Of a DNA stretch of 32,597 nucleotides, positions 1-8,112 are shown in pieces. This stretch comes from Nitriliruptorales bacterium (lineage in GTDB: Bacteria; Actinomycetota; Nitriliruptoria; Euzebyales; Egibacteraceae). The stretch spans positions 1-32,597 of the forward strand of contig SKPY01000133.1 of NCBI GenBank assembly GCA_007119305.1. Reading direction: 5' to 3'. Below the pieces are notes generated by a model. That model was given only the letters and a program-made list of their open reading frames with translations, made no database searches and had not been told where the DNA came from. The stretch's first letter is position 1. Each line of letters begins with the position of its first letter. Both the position numbers and the translations under genes were made by a program.

Positions 1-53
1 CCGGCTCGGCGTCGAACCCCTCCTGCAGGTGAACCTCCACGCGGCCTCCCATC
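1..53 (-). CDS. Possible 5' end of a protein running off the left edge (MGGRVEVHLQEGFDAEP...)
   Basis: The reverse complement of 1-53 is an open frame starting ATG GGA GGC CGC GTG GAG GTT CAC CTG CAG GAG GGG TTC. A GTG with GGGAGG just upstream is an alternative start. Too short to identify. Confidence 0.3.
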
Positions 54-339
54 CAGGGACAGGCGCTCACACAGCCTCGCCTGGGTCGACGGTAGTGCCC
101 TCGAGGACACCCGGTCAACGGACCAGACCGGCGCAGGCCCGCCAGCCAGGGGGCCGCTCCGGGAGTTGGGTGACAGCATCTTGCTATAGAAACGACAGCC
201 GCGGCGTCAGGTCCAGAGCGCAGCCGGCCTGGCCGCCCCGGGCGTTCCGGTACCCTGCCCAGGGGCGGCGTCCGAGCTGCCCGGCGGTCTGGGAGCACGA
301 GGGATGTGGCGGCGACCGCATCCAACAGGAGGTCCAGGA

Positions 340-1653
340 ATGCACGTCCGACTGGCCTATGGGAGCGACGGGCTCGACGTGGAGCTGCCCGACGAGCGCA
401 CCGTCGTGGTCGAGCCCACGCTGCAGGCCGGGGCGGAGGACCCATACGGCGTCCTCCGCGCCGCGCTGCGGGAGCCCGTCGCCGGCCTGCCCCTGCGCGA
501 CCTCGTCCGACGCGGGCAGCGCGTCGCGATCTCCGTGTGCGACGGCACCCGCGCGCAGCCCCGCCACCTCATGGTCCCAGCGGTGCTCGAGGAGCTCGAG
601 GGCACCGTTGCCCTTGGCGATGTCGTCGTGCTCGTGGCGACCGGTACCCACCGGGGGAACACGCCCGAGGAGCTGCGTGGGATGCTCGGCGATGCCGTCT
701 GCGACGCGGTGGCCATCGTCAACCACGACGCACGTGACGAGGCAACCCTCTCCTGGCGGGGCATGCAGGGTGACGGGGTGCCGGTGTGGCTCAACCGGCA
801 GTGGCTGGAAGCGGACGTCCGCATCACCACCGGCTTCGTGGAGCCGCACTTCTTCGCGGGGTTCAGCGGCGGCCCGAAGATGGTCGCACCCGGGCTTGCG
901 GGGCTCGAGACCGTCCTCACGCTGCATGACGCGGCGCGCATCGCTGATCCCCAAGCGACCTGGGGAGTCTGCGACGGCAACCCGGTGCACGACGACATCC
1001 GCGCAGTCGTCGGCGCCGTCGGGGCCGTCGACTTCGCCCTTGACGTGGTCCTGAACAAGCAACAGGAGATCGTGCAGGCCTTTGGTGGGGAGCTGTTCGC
1101 GATGCATGCGACGGCACGGGCTGCCGCCACCCGGGCCGCGATGCAGGCTGTGCCCGCGCCCTTCGACGTGGTGGTGACGACCAACTCCGGCTTCCCGCTG
1201 GACCAGAATCTCTACCAGTCCGTCAAGGGCATGTCGGCGGGAGCCACGGTGGTGAAGCCGGGCGGGACCATCATCTGTGCTGCCGAGTGCCGCGACGGCT
1301 TCCCCGATCACGGCTCGTACCGCGAGCTGCTGTGCTCCGAAGCCTCCCCGCATGCGCTGCTCGAGGCCATCCAACGCCGTCCTCGCACGACTCCGGACCA
1401 GTGGCAGGTCCAGATCCAGGCCAAGATCCAGCGCCACGCCCGAGTCGTCATGCACACGAGGTACCTCTCCGGCGAAGAGCTGCGGTCAGCGCATCTCGAG
1501 CAGACGGACGACATCGCGGCCACCGTCCGCGAGGCTCTCGCCGCCAGCGGGCCGGCGGCACGGGTGTGCGTGCTCCCGGAGGGGCCTCAGACCATCCCGT
1601 ACGTGGCCTCAGCACGCCGGTTCTTCTGCTGGGGTCACGGCCGGCGCGCGTAG
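340..1653 (+). CDS. LarA-like nickel-dependent racemase family protein (DUF2088)
   Basis: ORF track 304..1653. ATG at 340 follows AGGAGGTCC. LarA-like motifs: CDGTR, VATGTHRGNTPEEL, PHFFAGFSGGPKMVAPGLAGLETV, NKQQEIVQAFGGE. Confidence 0.85.
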   Translation: MHVRLAYGSDGLDVELPDERTVVVEPTLQAGAEDPYGVLRAALREPVAGLPLRDLVRRGQRVAISVCDGTRAQPRHLMVPAVLEELEGTVALGDVVVLVATGTHRGNTPEELRGMLGDAVCDAVAIVNHDARDEATLSWRGMQGDGVPVWLNRQWLEADVRITTGFVEPHFFAGFSGGPKMVAPGLAGLETVLTLHDAARIADPQATWGVCDGNPVHDDIRAVVGAVGAVDFALDVVLNKQQEIVQAFGGELFAMHATARAAATRAAMQAVPAPFDVVVTTNSGFPLDQNLYQSVKGMSAGATVVKPGGTIICAAECRDGFPDHGSYRELLCSEASPHALLEAIQRRPRTTPDQWQVQIQAKIQRHARVVMHTRYLSGEELRSAHLEQTDDIAATVREALAASGPAARVCVLPEGPQTIPYVASARRFFCWGHGRRA

Positions 1654-2666
1654 GGGACGCAGCCAGGGCTGCCGCAGTGCGCCACTTTCAGGGCGCTGTT
1701 GCCCCAGTAGCTGATGATGGGCAGGCCCTCGACGTCGAGCACCATGGCCACGTGCCCGCCGACGTCGCCGGAGTGGTCGACGGTGACGATCGCCGCCTCG
1801 CTGCAGCCGCGGTCCACGCAGCGCGCCACCCGCAGATCGGCATTTGTGCTGTACCGGTAGGCGATGACGGGCTGGCCGTGAGCGTCGATGGCCAGCGCTG
1901 AGAACCGCCCGACGTAGGTGTCGTCGTCGACGGTCGCCCGGCGCACCTGCCGGCAGTCGAGCGTACGGCAGTGTGCGACTTTGAGCACACCGCGTGTCGC
2001 GTCGTAGTAGCTCACGAGCGGCCGGCCGTCCACGCCGACCGCCAGCGACGTGAAGCGTCCGACGTTGCCCTCGTCGTCCAGGACGCGGATGTCCGCCTCC
2101 TCGCAGCCCGGAGTCCGGCAGCGCGCGAGCTTCACCGCTTCTCGGGTGTAGTCGTGATAGCTCACGAGCAGCAGGCCGCCAGCACCGATAGCAGCGGAGC
2201 TGAAGCTGCCGACGTTGCCATCATCGTCGACGATGACCGTTGACGATGACGCGCACGCGGGGTCCTGGCACCGGGCGACCTTCAGGGAGCCTTCGACCGC
2301 ATCGTAGTAGGAGATCAGCGGCAGCCCATGCGGGGCGATCGCGACCGAGGGGTAGAGGCCCACGTCACCGTCGCCCTCGTCGACGGTGGTGATGGTCACC
2401 GATTCACAGGCTGCGTCGCTGCAGTGGGCTGCCTGCAACGACCCAGCGTGCCGGTCGTGGTAGACGATCAGCGGGTGGCCATCGGCGCCGACGACCACAT
2501 CCGTGTGCCAGCCGGCGTCCGGCCCGTCAGCGATGATCTGGACCGAGGCGTCTGTGCAGCTGCGGTCTGCGCACCGCGCCAGCCTGAGGTCGCCGCGGTC
2601 GAAGTCGTAGTAGCTGATGACCGGGTGGCCGTCTGCCCCGATGGCGATCGACGTGAACCAGCCGAC
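1635..2666 (-). repeat. Seven tandem ~150-bp (48-51 aa) coding repeats
   Basis: First-Cys to first-Cys spacings are 50, 51, 50, 50, 50 and 48 aa. Consensus SYYD...G.LKVA(R/H)C....C. Confidence 0.9.
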
Positions 2667-2924
2667 CACGGTCCCGTCAGCGTCCACGGTGTGCAGCGTG
2701 TTCGGCCTCGGGACCGGGTCGACGACATGAGAGGGGTCACGCGGCGGCCCCTCCACCGCCGGCTCCTCCCCGAGCCACCAGCCTGTCTCCGGCGGGACCG
2801 CGTCGGCAGCCGGGTCCCGCGCCGCCTGCTCCAGCGCGTCCACCGGCCACGGGCCGTGGCTCGCGAACGCCGCACCTGCGGCAACAACCACAAGCACCCC
2901 GAGGAACAGGAGGCCGCGCTTCAT
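1635..2924 (-). CDS. Secreted repeat protein, probable seven-bladed beta-propeller with CX4C in every blade
   Basis: Start MKRGLLFLGVLVVVAAGAAFA (signal peptide-like), then seven copies of VG.(F/Y)(T/S)S.A.G.DG.P(L/V)(I/V)SYYD...G.LK(V/L)A(R/H)CxxxxC. Confidence 0.85.
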   Translation of the reverse strand: MKRGLLFLGVLVVVAAGAAFASHGPWPVDALEQAARDPAADAVPPETGWWLGEEPAVEGPPRDPSHVVDPVPRPNTLHTVDADGTVVGWFTSIAIGADGHPVISYYDFDRGDLRLARCADRSCTDASVQIIADGPDAGWHTDVVVGADGHPLIVYHDRHAGSLQAAHCSDAACESVTITTVDEGDGDVGLYPSVAIAPHGLPLISYYDAVEGSLKVARCQDPACASSSTVIVDDDGNVGSFSSAAIGAGGLLLVSYHDYTREAVKLARCRTPGCEEADIRVLDDEGNVGRFTSLAVGVDGRPLVSYYDATRGVLKVAHCRTLDCRQVRRATVDDDTYVGRFSALAIDAHGQPVIAYRYSTNADLRVARCVDRGCSEAAIVTVDHSGDVGGHVAMVLDVEGLPIISYWGNSALKVAHCGSPGCVPYARRP

Positions 2925-2953
2925 GCCGTGCGCATGTGCGCTGCGATGTTCAT
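2921..2953 (-). CDS. Candidate 10-codon upstream ORF (MNIAAHMRTA) overlapping the propeller gene start by ATGA
   Basis: The reverse complement reads GAGGAGGATCGGGGC-ATGAACATCGCAGCGCACATGCGCACGGCATGA. Its TGA overlaps the ATG of MKRGLL (2924). Confidence 0.4.
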   Translation of the reverse strand: MNIAAHMRTA

Positions 2954-3093
2954 GCCCCGATCCTCCTCGCACGCCCGTAGCCCGGGTGACGCGACTGCTG
3001 CTCTGCGTGAGGATCACGCTCGCACACGTAGCCCGTCAAGTTGAGGTGCACCCTCCGAGAACGCCGCCCGGGCTGCACGGGTTCCCGAGCAGG

Positions 3094-3134
3094 TTGGTCA
3101 GGTTCTCGGGGCCGGCTAGACTGCGCCCGTCTAG
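3094..3134 (+). promoter_or_regulatory. Putative promoter with overlapping palindromic operator upstream of the SDR gene
   Basis: TTGGTC (3094-3099), 17 nt, TAGACT (3117-3122). Perfect inverted repeat CTAGAC-N7-GTCTAG at 3116-3134. Confidence 0.4.
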
Positions 3135-3176
3135 ATCGCGTCGCCGCAGCGGCGTGCGGCAAGAAAGTGGAACAAC

Positions 3177-3935
3177 GTGGCAGCGAACGGGCTCGAAGAT
3201 CATGGCGTGATCGTAGTCGGTGCCGGCGACGGTATCGGCAAGGAGACGGCAGTTGCTCTTGCCGAGCGAGGGGCACGGGTGGCGTGCCTGGACCGCAACG
3301 GGGACACGGCGGCCGAGACCGCCGCGCAGGCCCAGCGGCACACTGCGGGCGCTTTGAGCTTCAAGATGGACGTCACGGACGACGACGCGGTCGACCTCAC
3401 GGTCGAGCAGGTGGAAGCAGAGCTCGGCCAGATCCACGCGCTCGTCAACTGTGCCGGCACGACGGGGCAGACCAACCTCCGGAGCCACGAGGTCGACGTC
3501 GACGACCTCGACTTCGTCTACCGCGTGAACCTGCGGGGGGCGTTCCTGCTCTCCCGGGCGGTGCTCCCGCGGATGCTCCCGCGCGGCTACGGCCGCGTGC
3601 TCCACGTCACGTCGATCGCCGGGAAAGAGGGCAACGCCGGCATGATGGCCTACTCGGCCACCAAGGCCGGCCTGATCGGGATGGTAAAGGCCCAGGGCAA
3701 GGAGTACGCCGAGACCGGGATCACCGTGAACGCGCTCGCTCCGGCGGTGATCCGCACGGCTATGGTTGCCGCGCTGCCCGAAGAGCAGGTCCAGTACATG
3801 ACGAGCAGGATCCCAATGCGCCGCTGCGGCACCCTGGCCGAGGCCGCCACCATGGTCTGTTGGATCGTGTCTCCCGGGTGCAGTTTCACGACCGGCTTCA
3901 CCTTCGACCTGTCTGGCGGTCGTGCCGTCTACTGA
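3177..3935 (+). CDS. SDR family NAD(P)-dependent oxidoreductase
   Basis: GTG start. GAGDGIGKE nucleotide-binding motif, NCAG, and YSATK catalytic motif. Confidence 0.9.
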   Translation: MAANGLEDHGVIVVGAGDGIGKETAVALAERGARVACLDRNGDTAAETAAQAQRHTAGALSFKMDVTDDDAVDLTVEQVEAELGQIHALVNCAGTTGQTNLRSHEVDVDDLDFVYRVNLRGAFLLSRAVLPRMLPRGYGRVLHVTSIAGKEGNAGMMAYSATKAGLIGMVKAQGKEYAETGITVNALAPAVIRTAMVAALPEEQVQYMTSRIPMRRCGTLAEAATMVCWIVSPGCSFTTGFTFDLSGGRAVY

Positions 3936-5145
3936 CCGGAGCGCGCCCGCACGGGATCGCCACTACGCCTCCCTCAAGTGGCGGCTCGCCTTCACCGCGA
4001 GCCTCGCGTTCGCCGCCGCTGCAGGGACGCTCATGCAGTTCGTGCTCGGTGCACTCGGCCCGTTTCTCGTCGAGGACCTGGGTCTCAGCCGAGCGCAACT
4101 GGGGACGCTGACCACGCTCTTCTTCGCGCTGGGGGCGTTGTGCTCGACGCCTGCTGGCGGCCTCGTGGACCGCGTGGGCGGGGATCGCGTGCTCGTCGCC
4201 TACTTCGGCCTCGTTGGCTGCGCCATGGTCGGTCTCGCCGCCGCGCCCTCGCTGCCGTGGCTCTGGCTTGCCGTGAGCGTTTCGGGCATCGCGCATGCGG
4301 CGATGAACCCCGCCACGAACGATCTCATCGCCACGCAGGTCCCGCCCGGACGCCAGGCGGTGATCACTGGGGTGAAGCAGTCGGGTGTGCAGGTGGGAGC
4401 GTTCCTCGCGGGCGCGCTGCTGCCGCCCATAGCTGTCATCCTCGGCTGGCGCAGCACGGTCGCCCTCGCCGGGGTGGTCATCTTCGCGGGGGTGTTCGGC
4501 AGGCTCCTCGTGCGCAAGCCCTCGAGACGAGCGCCGGCCGCCAGCGGGCAGGAGCCGACGGGGCGCCGACCGTTGAGCAGCCTGGCACGCTGGCTCACCG
4601 TCTATGCGCTGCTCATGGGCTTCGGCTACTCCTCGGTCATCGCCTACCTGCCGCTATACGGCTACGACGCGCTCGGCATGACCGCGGCGGCAGCCGGGAT
4701 GCTCACCGGAGTGCTGGGGTTCGTGGGGATCGGGGGCCGTATCGCCCTCGCCCGCATCAGCGAGCTCCGTGGCCGCGCCGACGGGATCCTCACCGCCGTC
4801 GCGCTGGCAGCGGCCGTGGCGCAGATCGCGGTGCTCGTCGCGCCGGTCGTCGGCACCTGGTCGCTCTGGGCCGCGGCGGTCGGGCTCGGCCTCACCGCGG
4901 CCTCATGGCATGCGGTGGGCATGCTGGCGGTGATCCGCGAGACACGCGGTGTCTCCACCGGCAGGGACACTGGCATCGTGCACGCAGGCTTTCTCGTCGG
5001 GCTCATGACCTCGCCCGTGGTGCTCGGCTGGAGCGTGGACCGCACCGGAACGTATGTGATCACCTGGGGCGCGGTGGCCGTGGCCTTCGCGCTAGCCGCC
5101 GTGCTGAGCTGGGCGTGGAGGCGGAGCTGCGCCGCGGGCGCGTAG
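3922..5145 (+). CDS. MFS transporter
   Basis: Many hydrophobic helices. PAGGLVDRVGGDRVL loop typical of MFS. Overlaps the SDR end by 14 nt. Confidence 0.88.
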   Translation: MPSTDRSAPARDRHYASLKWRLAFTASLAFAAAAGTLMQFVLGALGPFLVEDLGLSRAQLGTLTTLFFALGALCSTPAGGLVDRVGGDRVLVAYFGLVGCAMVGLAAAPSLPWLWLAVSVSGIAHAAMNPATNDLIATQVPPGRQAVITGVKQSGVQVGAFLAGALLPPIAVILGWRSTVALAGVVIFAGVFGRLLVRKPSRRAPAASGQEPTGRRPLSSLARWLTVYALLMGFGYSSVIAYLPLYGYDALGMTAAAAGMLTGVLGFVGIGGRIALARISELRGRADGILTAVALAAAVAQIAVLVAPVVGTWSLWAAAVGLGLTAASWHAVGMLAVIRETRGVSTGRDTGIVHAGFLVGLMTSPVVLGWSVDRTGTYVITWGAVAVAFALAAVLSWAWRRSCAAGA

Positions 5146-6303
5146 CGGCGGCCCCTGCGCGGCGTTGACCGCACCGACGACGGTGGCAGCGAGGCGCTCC
5201 AGCGCAGCGAGGCTGTGGCCATCGCAGAAGGCGTCCACATGGGGCAGAGCCGCGGCCATGCCAGCGGCCAGCGGCGCGTAGCCCGGGTGACCCTTGCGGG
5301 GGTTCGCCCAGACAACCCGAAAGGCCAGGCGTGAGAGACGAGCCATCTGCTCCCCGAGCAGCGTCGCATCGCCGCGCTCCAGACCGTCGGACAGCACCAC
5401 CACCACCGAGCTCCTGGCAAGGCCGCGCTGGCCCCACTCGTGGAGGAACTCGCGCAGCTTCTCGCCCAGGCGCGTGCCCCCCTCCCAGTCCGGGACCGCC
5501 CGGGAGACCGCAGCGAGTGCCAGGTCAGGCTCGCGGTGGCCCATCTCCCGGGTCACGCGCGTCAGGCGGGTGCCCATCGTGAACACCTCGGTCGGTGCCT
5601 GCACACGCCGCCGCGCCGCGTGGGCGAACCGCAGGAGCACGTCGGCGTACGCACCCATCGAGCCACTGACGTCCAGAAGCAGCACCACGCGTCGGGGCCG
5701 GAAGCGGCGGTCCCGGTAGCGCAGGCGTGACGGCTCGCCCGCGCTCTGGAGCATCTCGCGGACAGTGCGTTGAGGATCGAGCCGACCACGGCGGGCGGGA
5801 GCGAGGCGGCGGGTCCGGCGGAACTGCCCGGGGAGCCAGAAGGCTTCCAGCAGCCGCTGCAGCTCTGCACGCTCCTCGGGGGTCAGCGTCGTGACGTCCT
5901 TGTGCCGCAGGAGCTCGTGGGTGCTTGCCTGCAACTCCCGTGTCTCCGCTTCGGCCTGCATCTCCTGTCCCTCGGCGGAGTCGCCCGCGCCGGTCACTCG
6001 CTCGATGCGGCGGCGACGGGGGCGACTTGGTCGTTCCTCAACATGCGGGAGCGCGCCGGCGAAGTAGGCCGCGAAGACCCGGTCGTAGCGGCGGATGTCA
6101 TCGGGCGTACTGCACAGGGTCAGACGGCCCGCCCAGTACATCTGTTCGCGCGACGACGGGTCGAGGCGGTCCAGGCATGCCACCAGTTGCTGCACCCGAT
6201 CGGTGGTGGCTGGTACGCCGACGGCCCGCAATGCGGCGGCGAGGCCGACCACGGTGGCGATGGCGTCGTGCGACGCCGACGCGGTATCCGCCTCTGTGCT
6301 CAA
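5092..6303 (-). CDS. VWA domain-containing CoxE-like protein
   Basis: MIDAS motif VVLLLDVSGSMGAYADVLLRFAHA. Directly downstream of, and overlapping by ATGA, a MoxR ATPase gene. Confidence 0.88.
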   Translation of the reverse strand: MSTEADTASASHDAIATVVGLAAALRAVGVPATTDRVQQLVACLDRLDPSSREQMYWAGRLTLCSTPDDIRRYDRVFAAYFAGALPHVEERPSRPRRRRIERVTGAGDSAEGQEMQAEAETRELQASTHELLRHKDVTTLTPEERAELQRLLEAFWLPGQFRRTRRLAPARRGRLDPQRTVREMLQSAGEPSRLRYRDRRFRPRRVVLLLDVSGSMGAYADVLLRFAHAARRRVQAPTEVFTMGTRLTRVTREMGHREPDLALAAVSRAVPDWEGGTRLGEKLREFLHEWGQRGLARSSVVVVLSDGLERGDATLLGEQMARLSRLAFRVVWANPRKGHPGYAPLAAGMAAALPHVDAFCDGHSLAALERLAATVVGAVNAAQGPPLRARGAAPPPRPAQHGG

Positions 6304-7235
6304 CGTCCCGCTGCGGGCTGCACACCCGGGAGCGTGGCGAAATCGAGCGTGCGAGCCCGTTCCTGGTCCTCGTGATACTTGAGCACCGAGCCGAGCGTCA
6401 GTGCCATGAGCTCCGCGTCGAGCTCCTCTGCACCGAGGGCGACGAGCGCCTGGGTCCAGTCGAGCGTCTCAGCGACACCGGGCGGCTTCACGAGATCAGC
6501 CTCCCGCAGGGCCTGCACCGCCGCGGTCACCTGTTCGGTCAGTCGCTCGCTGGCGTGGGGCAGCCTCATGCGGACGATCGCGACCTCACGGTCGAACGAT
6601 GGGTGGTCGAGCCAGTGGTACAGGCACCGCCGCTTGAGCGCGTCGTGCACCTCGCGGGTACGGTTGGACGTGACGACAACGACTGGGGGCGTGTCCGCGT
6701 GGACCGTACCGATCTCGGGAATCGACACGGTGAAGTCGCTCAGCACCTCGAGCAGAAACGCCTCGAACTCGTCGTCAGCACGATCGACCTCGTCGACGAG
6801 CAGCACGCTCGGGGTCGTCTCCAGCGCCTGCAGCAGCGGCCGGGGGATGAGGAAGCGACGGTCGTATAGCTCACCTTCAACAGAGTCGACATCAGTCCAC
6901 TTCCCGCCTCCGATGCCTGCGACCGTCTCGATCGACCGAAGGTGCAGGAGCTGGCGGGGAAAGTCCCAGTCATAGAGCGCCTGCGATACGTCGATGCCCT
7001 CGTAGCACTGCATGCGGATGAGCGGCGCCTGCAACAGCCGCGCGAGCGTCTTGGCGACCTCCGTCTTGCCCACGCCCGGCTCCCCTTCGAGAAAGAGCGG
7101 GCGCGACAGCGTGAGGCCGAGGTAGCAGGCGGTCCCGAGGCCGAGGTCGGCGAGGTAGCCGTGCCGCTCAAGAGCCTCGACGAAGTCGTGGGGGCTCGTC
7201 ATGCCCTCGGGTAGGAGGCCAGCAGGCTGTGACAT
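6300..7235 (-). CDS. MoxR-family AAA+ ATPase, CoxD-like
   Basis: Walker A GEPGVGKTEVAKTLA, Walker B VLLVDEVDRADDEFEAFLLEVLSDF. Start MSQPAG preceded by GGAG. Confidence 0.9.
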   Translation of the reverse strand: MSQPAGLLPEGMTSPHDFVEALERHGYLADLGLGTACYLGLTLSRPLFLEGEPGVGKTEVAKTLARLLQAPLIRMQCYEGIDVSQALYDWDFPRQLLHLRSIETVAGIGGGKWTDVDSVEGELYDRRFLIPRPLLQALETTPSVLLVDEVDRADDEFEAFLLEVLSDFTVSIPEIGTVHADTPPVVVVTSNRTREVHDALKRRCLYHWLDHPSFDREVAIVRMRLPHASERLTEQVTAAVQALREADLVKPPGVAETLDWTQALVALGAEELDAELMALTLGSVLKYHEDQERARTLDFATLPGVQPAAGR

Positions 7236-7275
7236 CAATCGCTCCATGGCAGGTCCCGTCGAGCGGGGTCGTCGA

Positions 7276-8112
7276 TCAGGTCGCGCCGTCGAGGTTCTCA
7301 CCGATGCCGCCAGGACGGAGCAGCGGCCGCTGACTGCCGCTCCGCTTCTCCGACAGCGCAGCGCTCAACAGGGCGGATACTCGGTGCATCTCCGGGACGA
7401 TCGCCGTGGCGAAGTCGCCATGGAGGCGCACGGTCGGGCCGGACACGCTGAGAGCAGCGACCGGTTTGCCACCACCGAACACGGGGACGGCGACGCACCG
7501 CACCCCAAGCTCCTCCTCCTCGTCGTCCGTCGCAAAGCCGTTGGTGGCCACCTGGTCGAGCTCTGCGAACAGGTTCTCGCGCTCCGTGATGGTGTTAACG
7601 GTACAGGCGGGCAGGCCGGTGCGCTCCAGGATGCCCTCGACGACCGCCCGCGGCTGGAACGCGAGCAGTACCTTGCCAGTTGCGGTCGCGTGTGCCAGCG
7701 CCCGCCTGCCGACCTCGGTGATCATGCGCATCGCGTGCGGTGACGGTGCCTGGCGGACGTAGAGGGCGCTGGTGTCGTCCAGGACAGCCAGGCTCGCCGT
7801 CTCTCCCGTGGCCTCGACGAGCCGGACCAGGTGCGGCTCGGTCCACGGCCCGAACAGCTGCCCCGCTGAGACGTCGAGCCGCACCAGCCCGACACCCGGT
7901 GCGTACTTGCGCGAGCCGGGGTCCCGGCGCGCGTAGCCGCAGGTCACGAGCGTCGCGAGCAGACGATGGATCGTCGCCGTGGGCAGACTCGTCGCCTTCG
8001 CGAGCTCGCTGATACCCACCTCGCCCGGAGACGAGGCAAGGATCTCGAGCAGCATCAGCGCGCGTTCGACCGACTGAACGCCGCTGTCACCGTCATGCTC
8101 GGCGATGGCCAC
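7276..8112 (-). CDS. IclR family transcriptional regulator
   Basis: N-terminal wHTH SVERALMLLEILASSPGEVGISELAKATSLPTATIHRLLATLVTCGYARRD plus an IclR effector-type domain. Confidence 0.92.
   Translation of the reverse strand: MAIAEHDGDSGVQSVERALMLLEILASSPGEVGISELAKATSLPTATIHRLLATLVTCGYARRDPGSRKYAPGVGLVRLDVSAGQLFGPWTEPHLVRLVEATGETASLAVLDDTSALYVRQAPSPHAMRMITEVGRRALAHATATGKVLLAFQPRAVVEGILERTGLPACTVNTITERENLFAELDQVATNGFATDDEEEELGVRCVAVPVFGGGKPVAALSVSGPTVRLHGDFATAIVPEMHRVSALLSAALSEKRSGSQRPLLRPGGIGENLDGAT

Noticed and set aside
184-1455. Long minus-strand ORF (423 aa) antisense to the LarA-like gene
   Set aside because: Shadow ORF of GC-rich coding DNA; the plus-strand frame has clear family motifs and an RBS.
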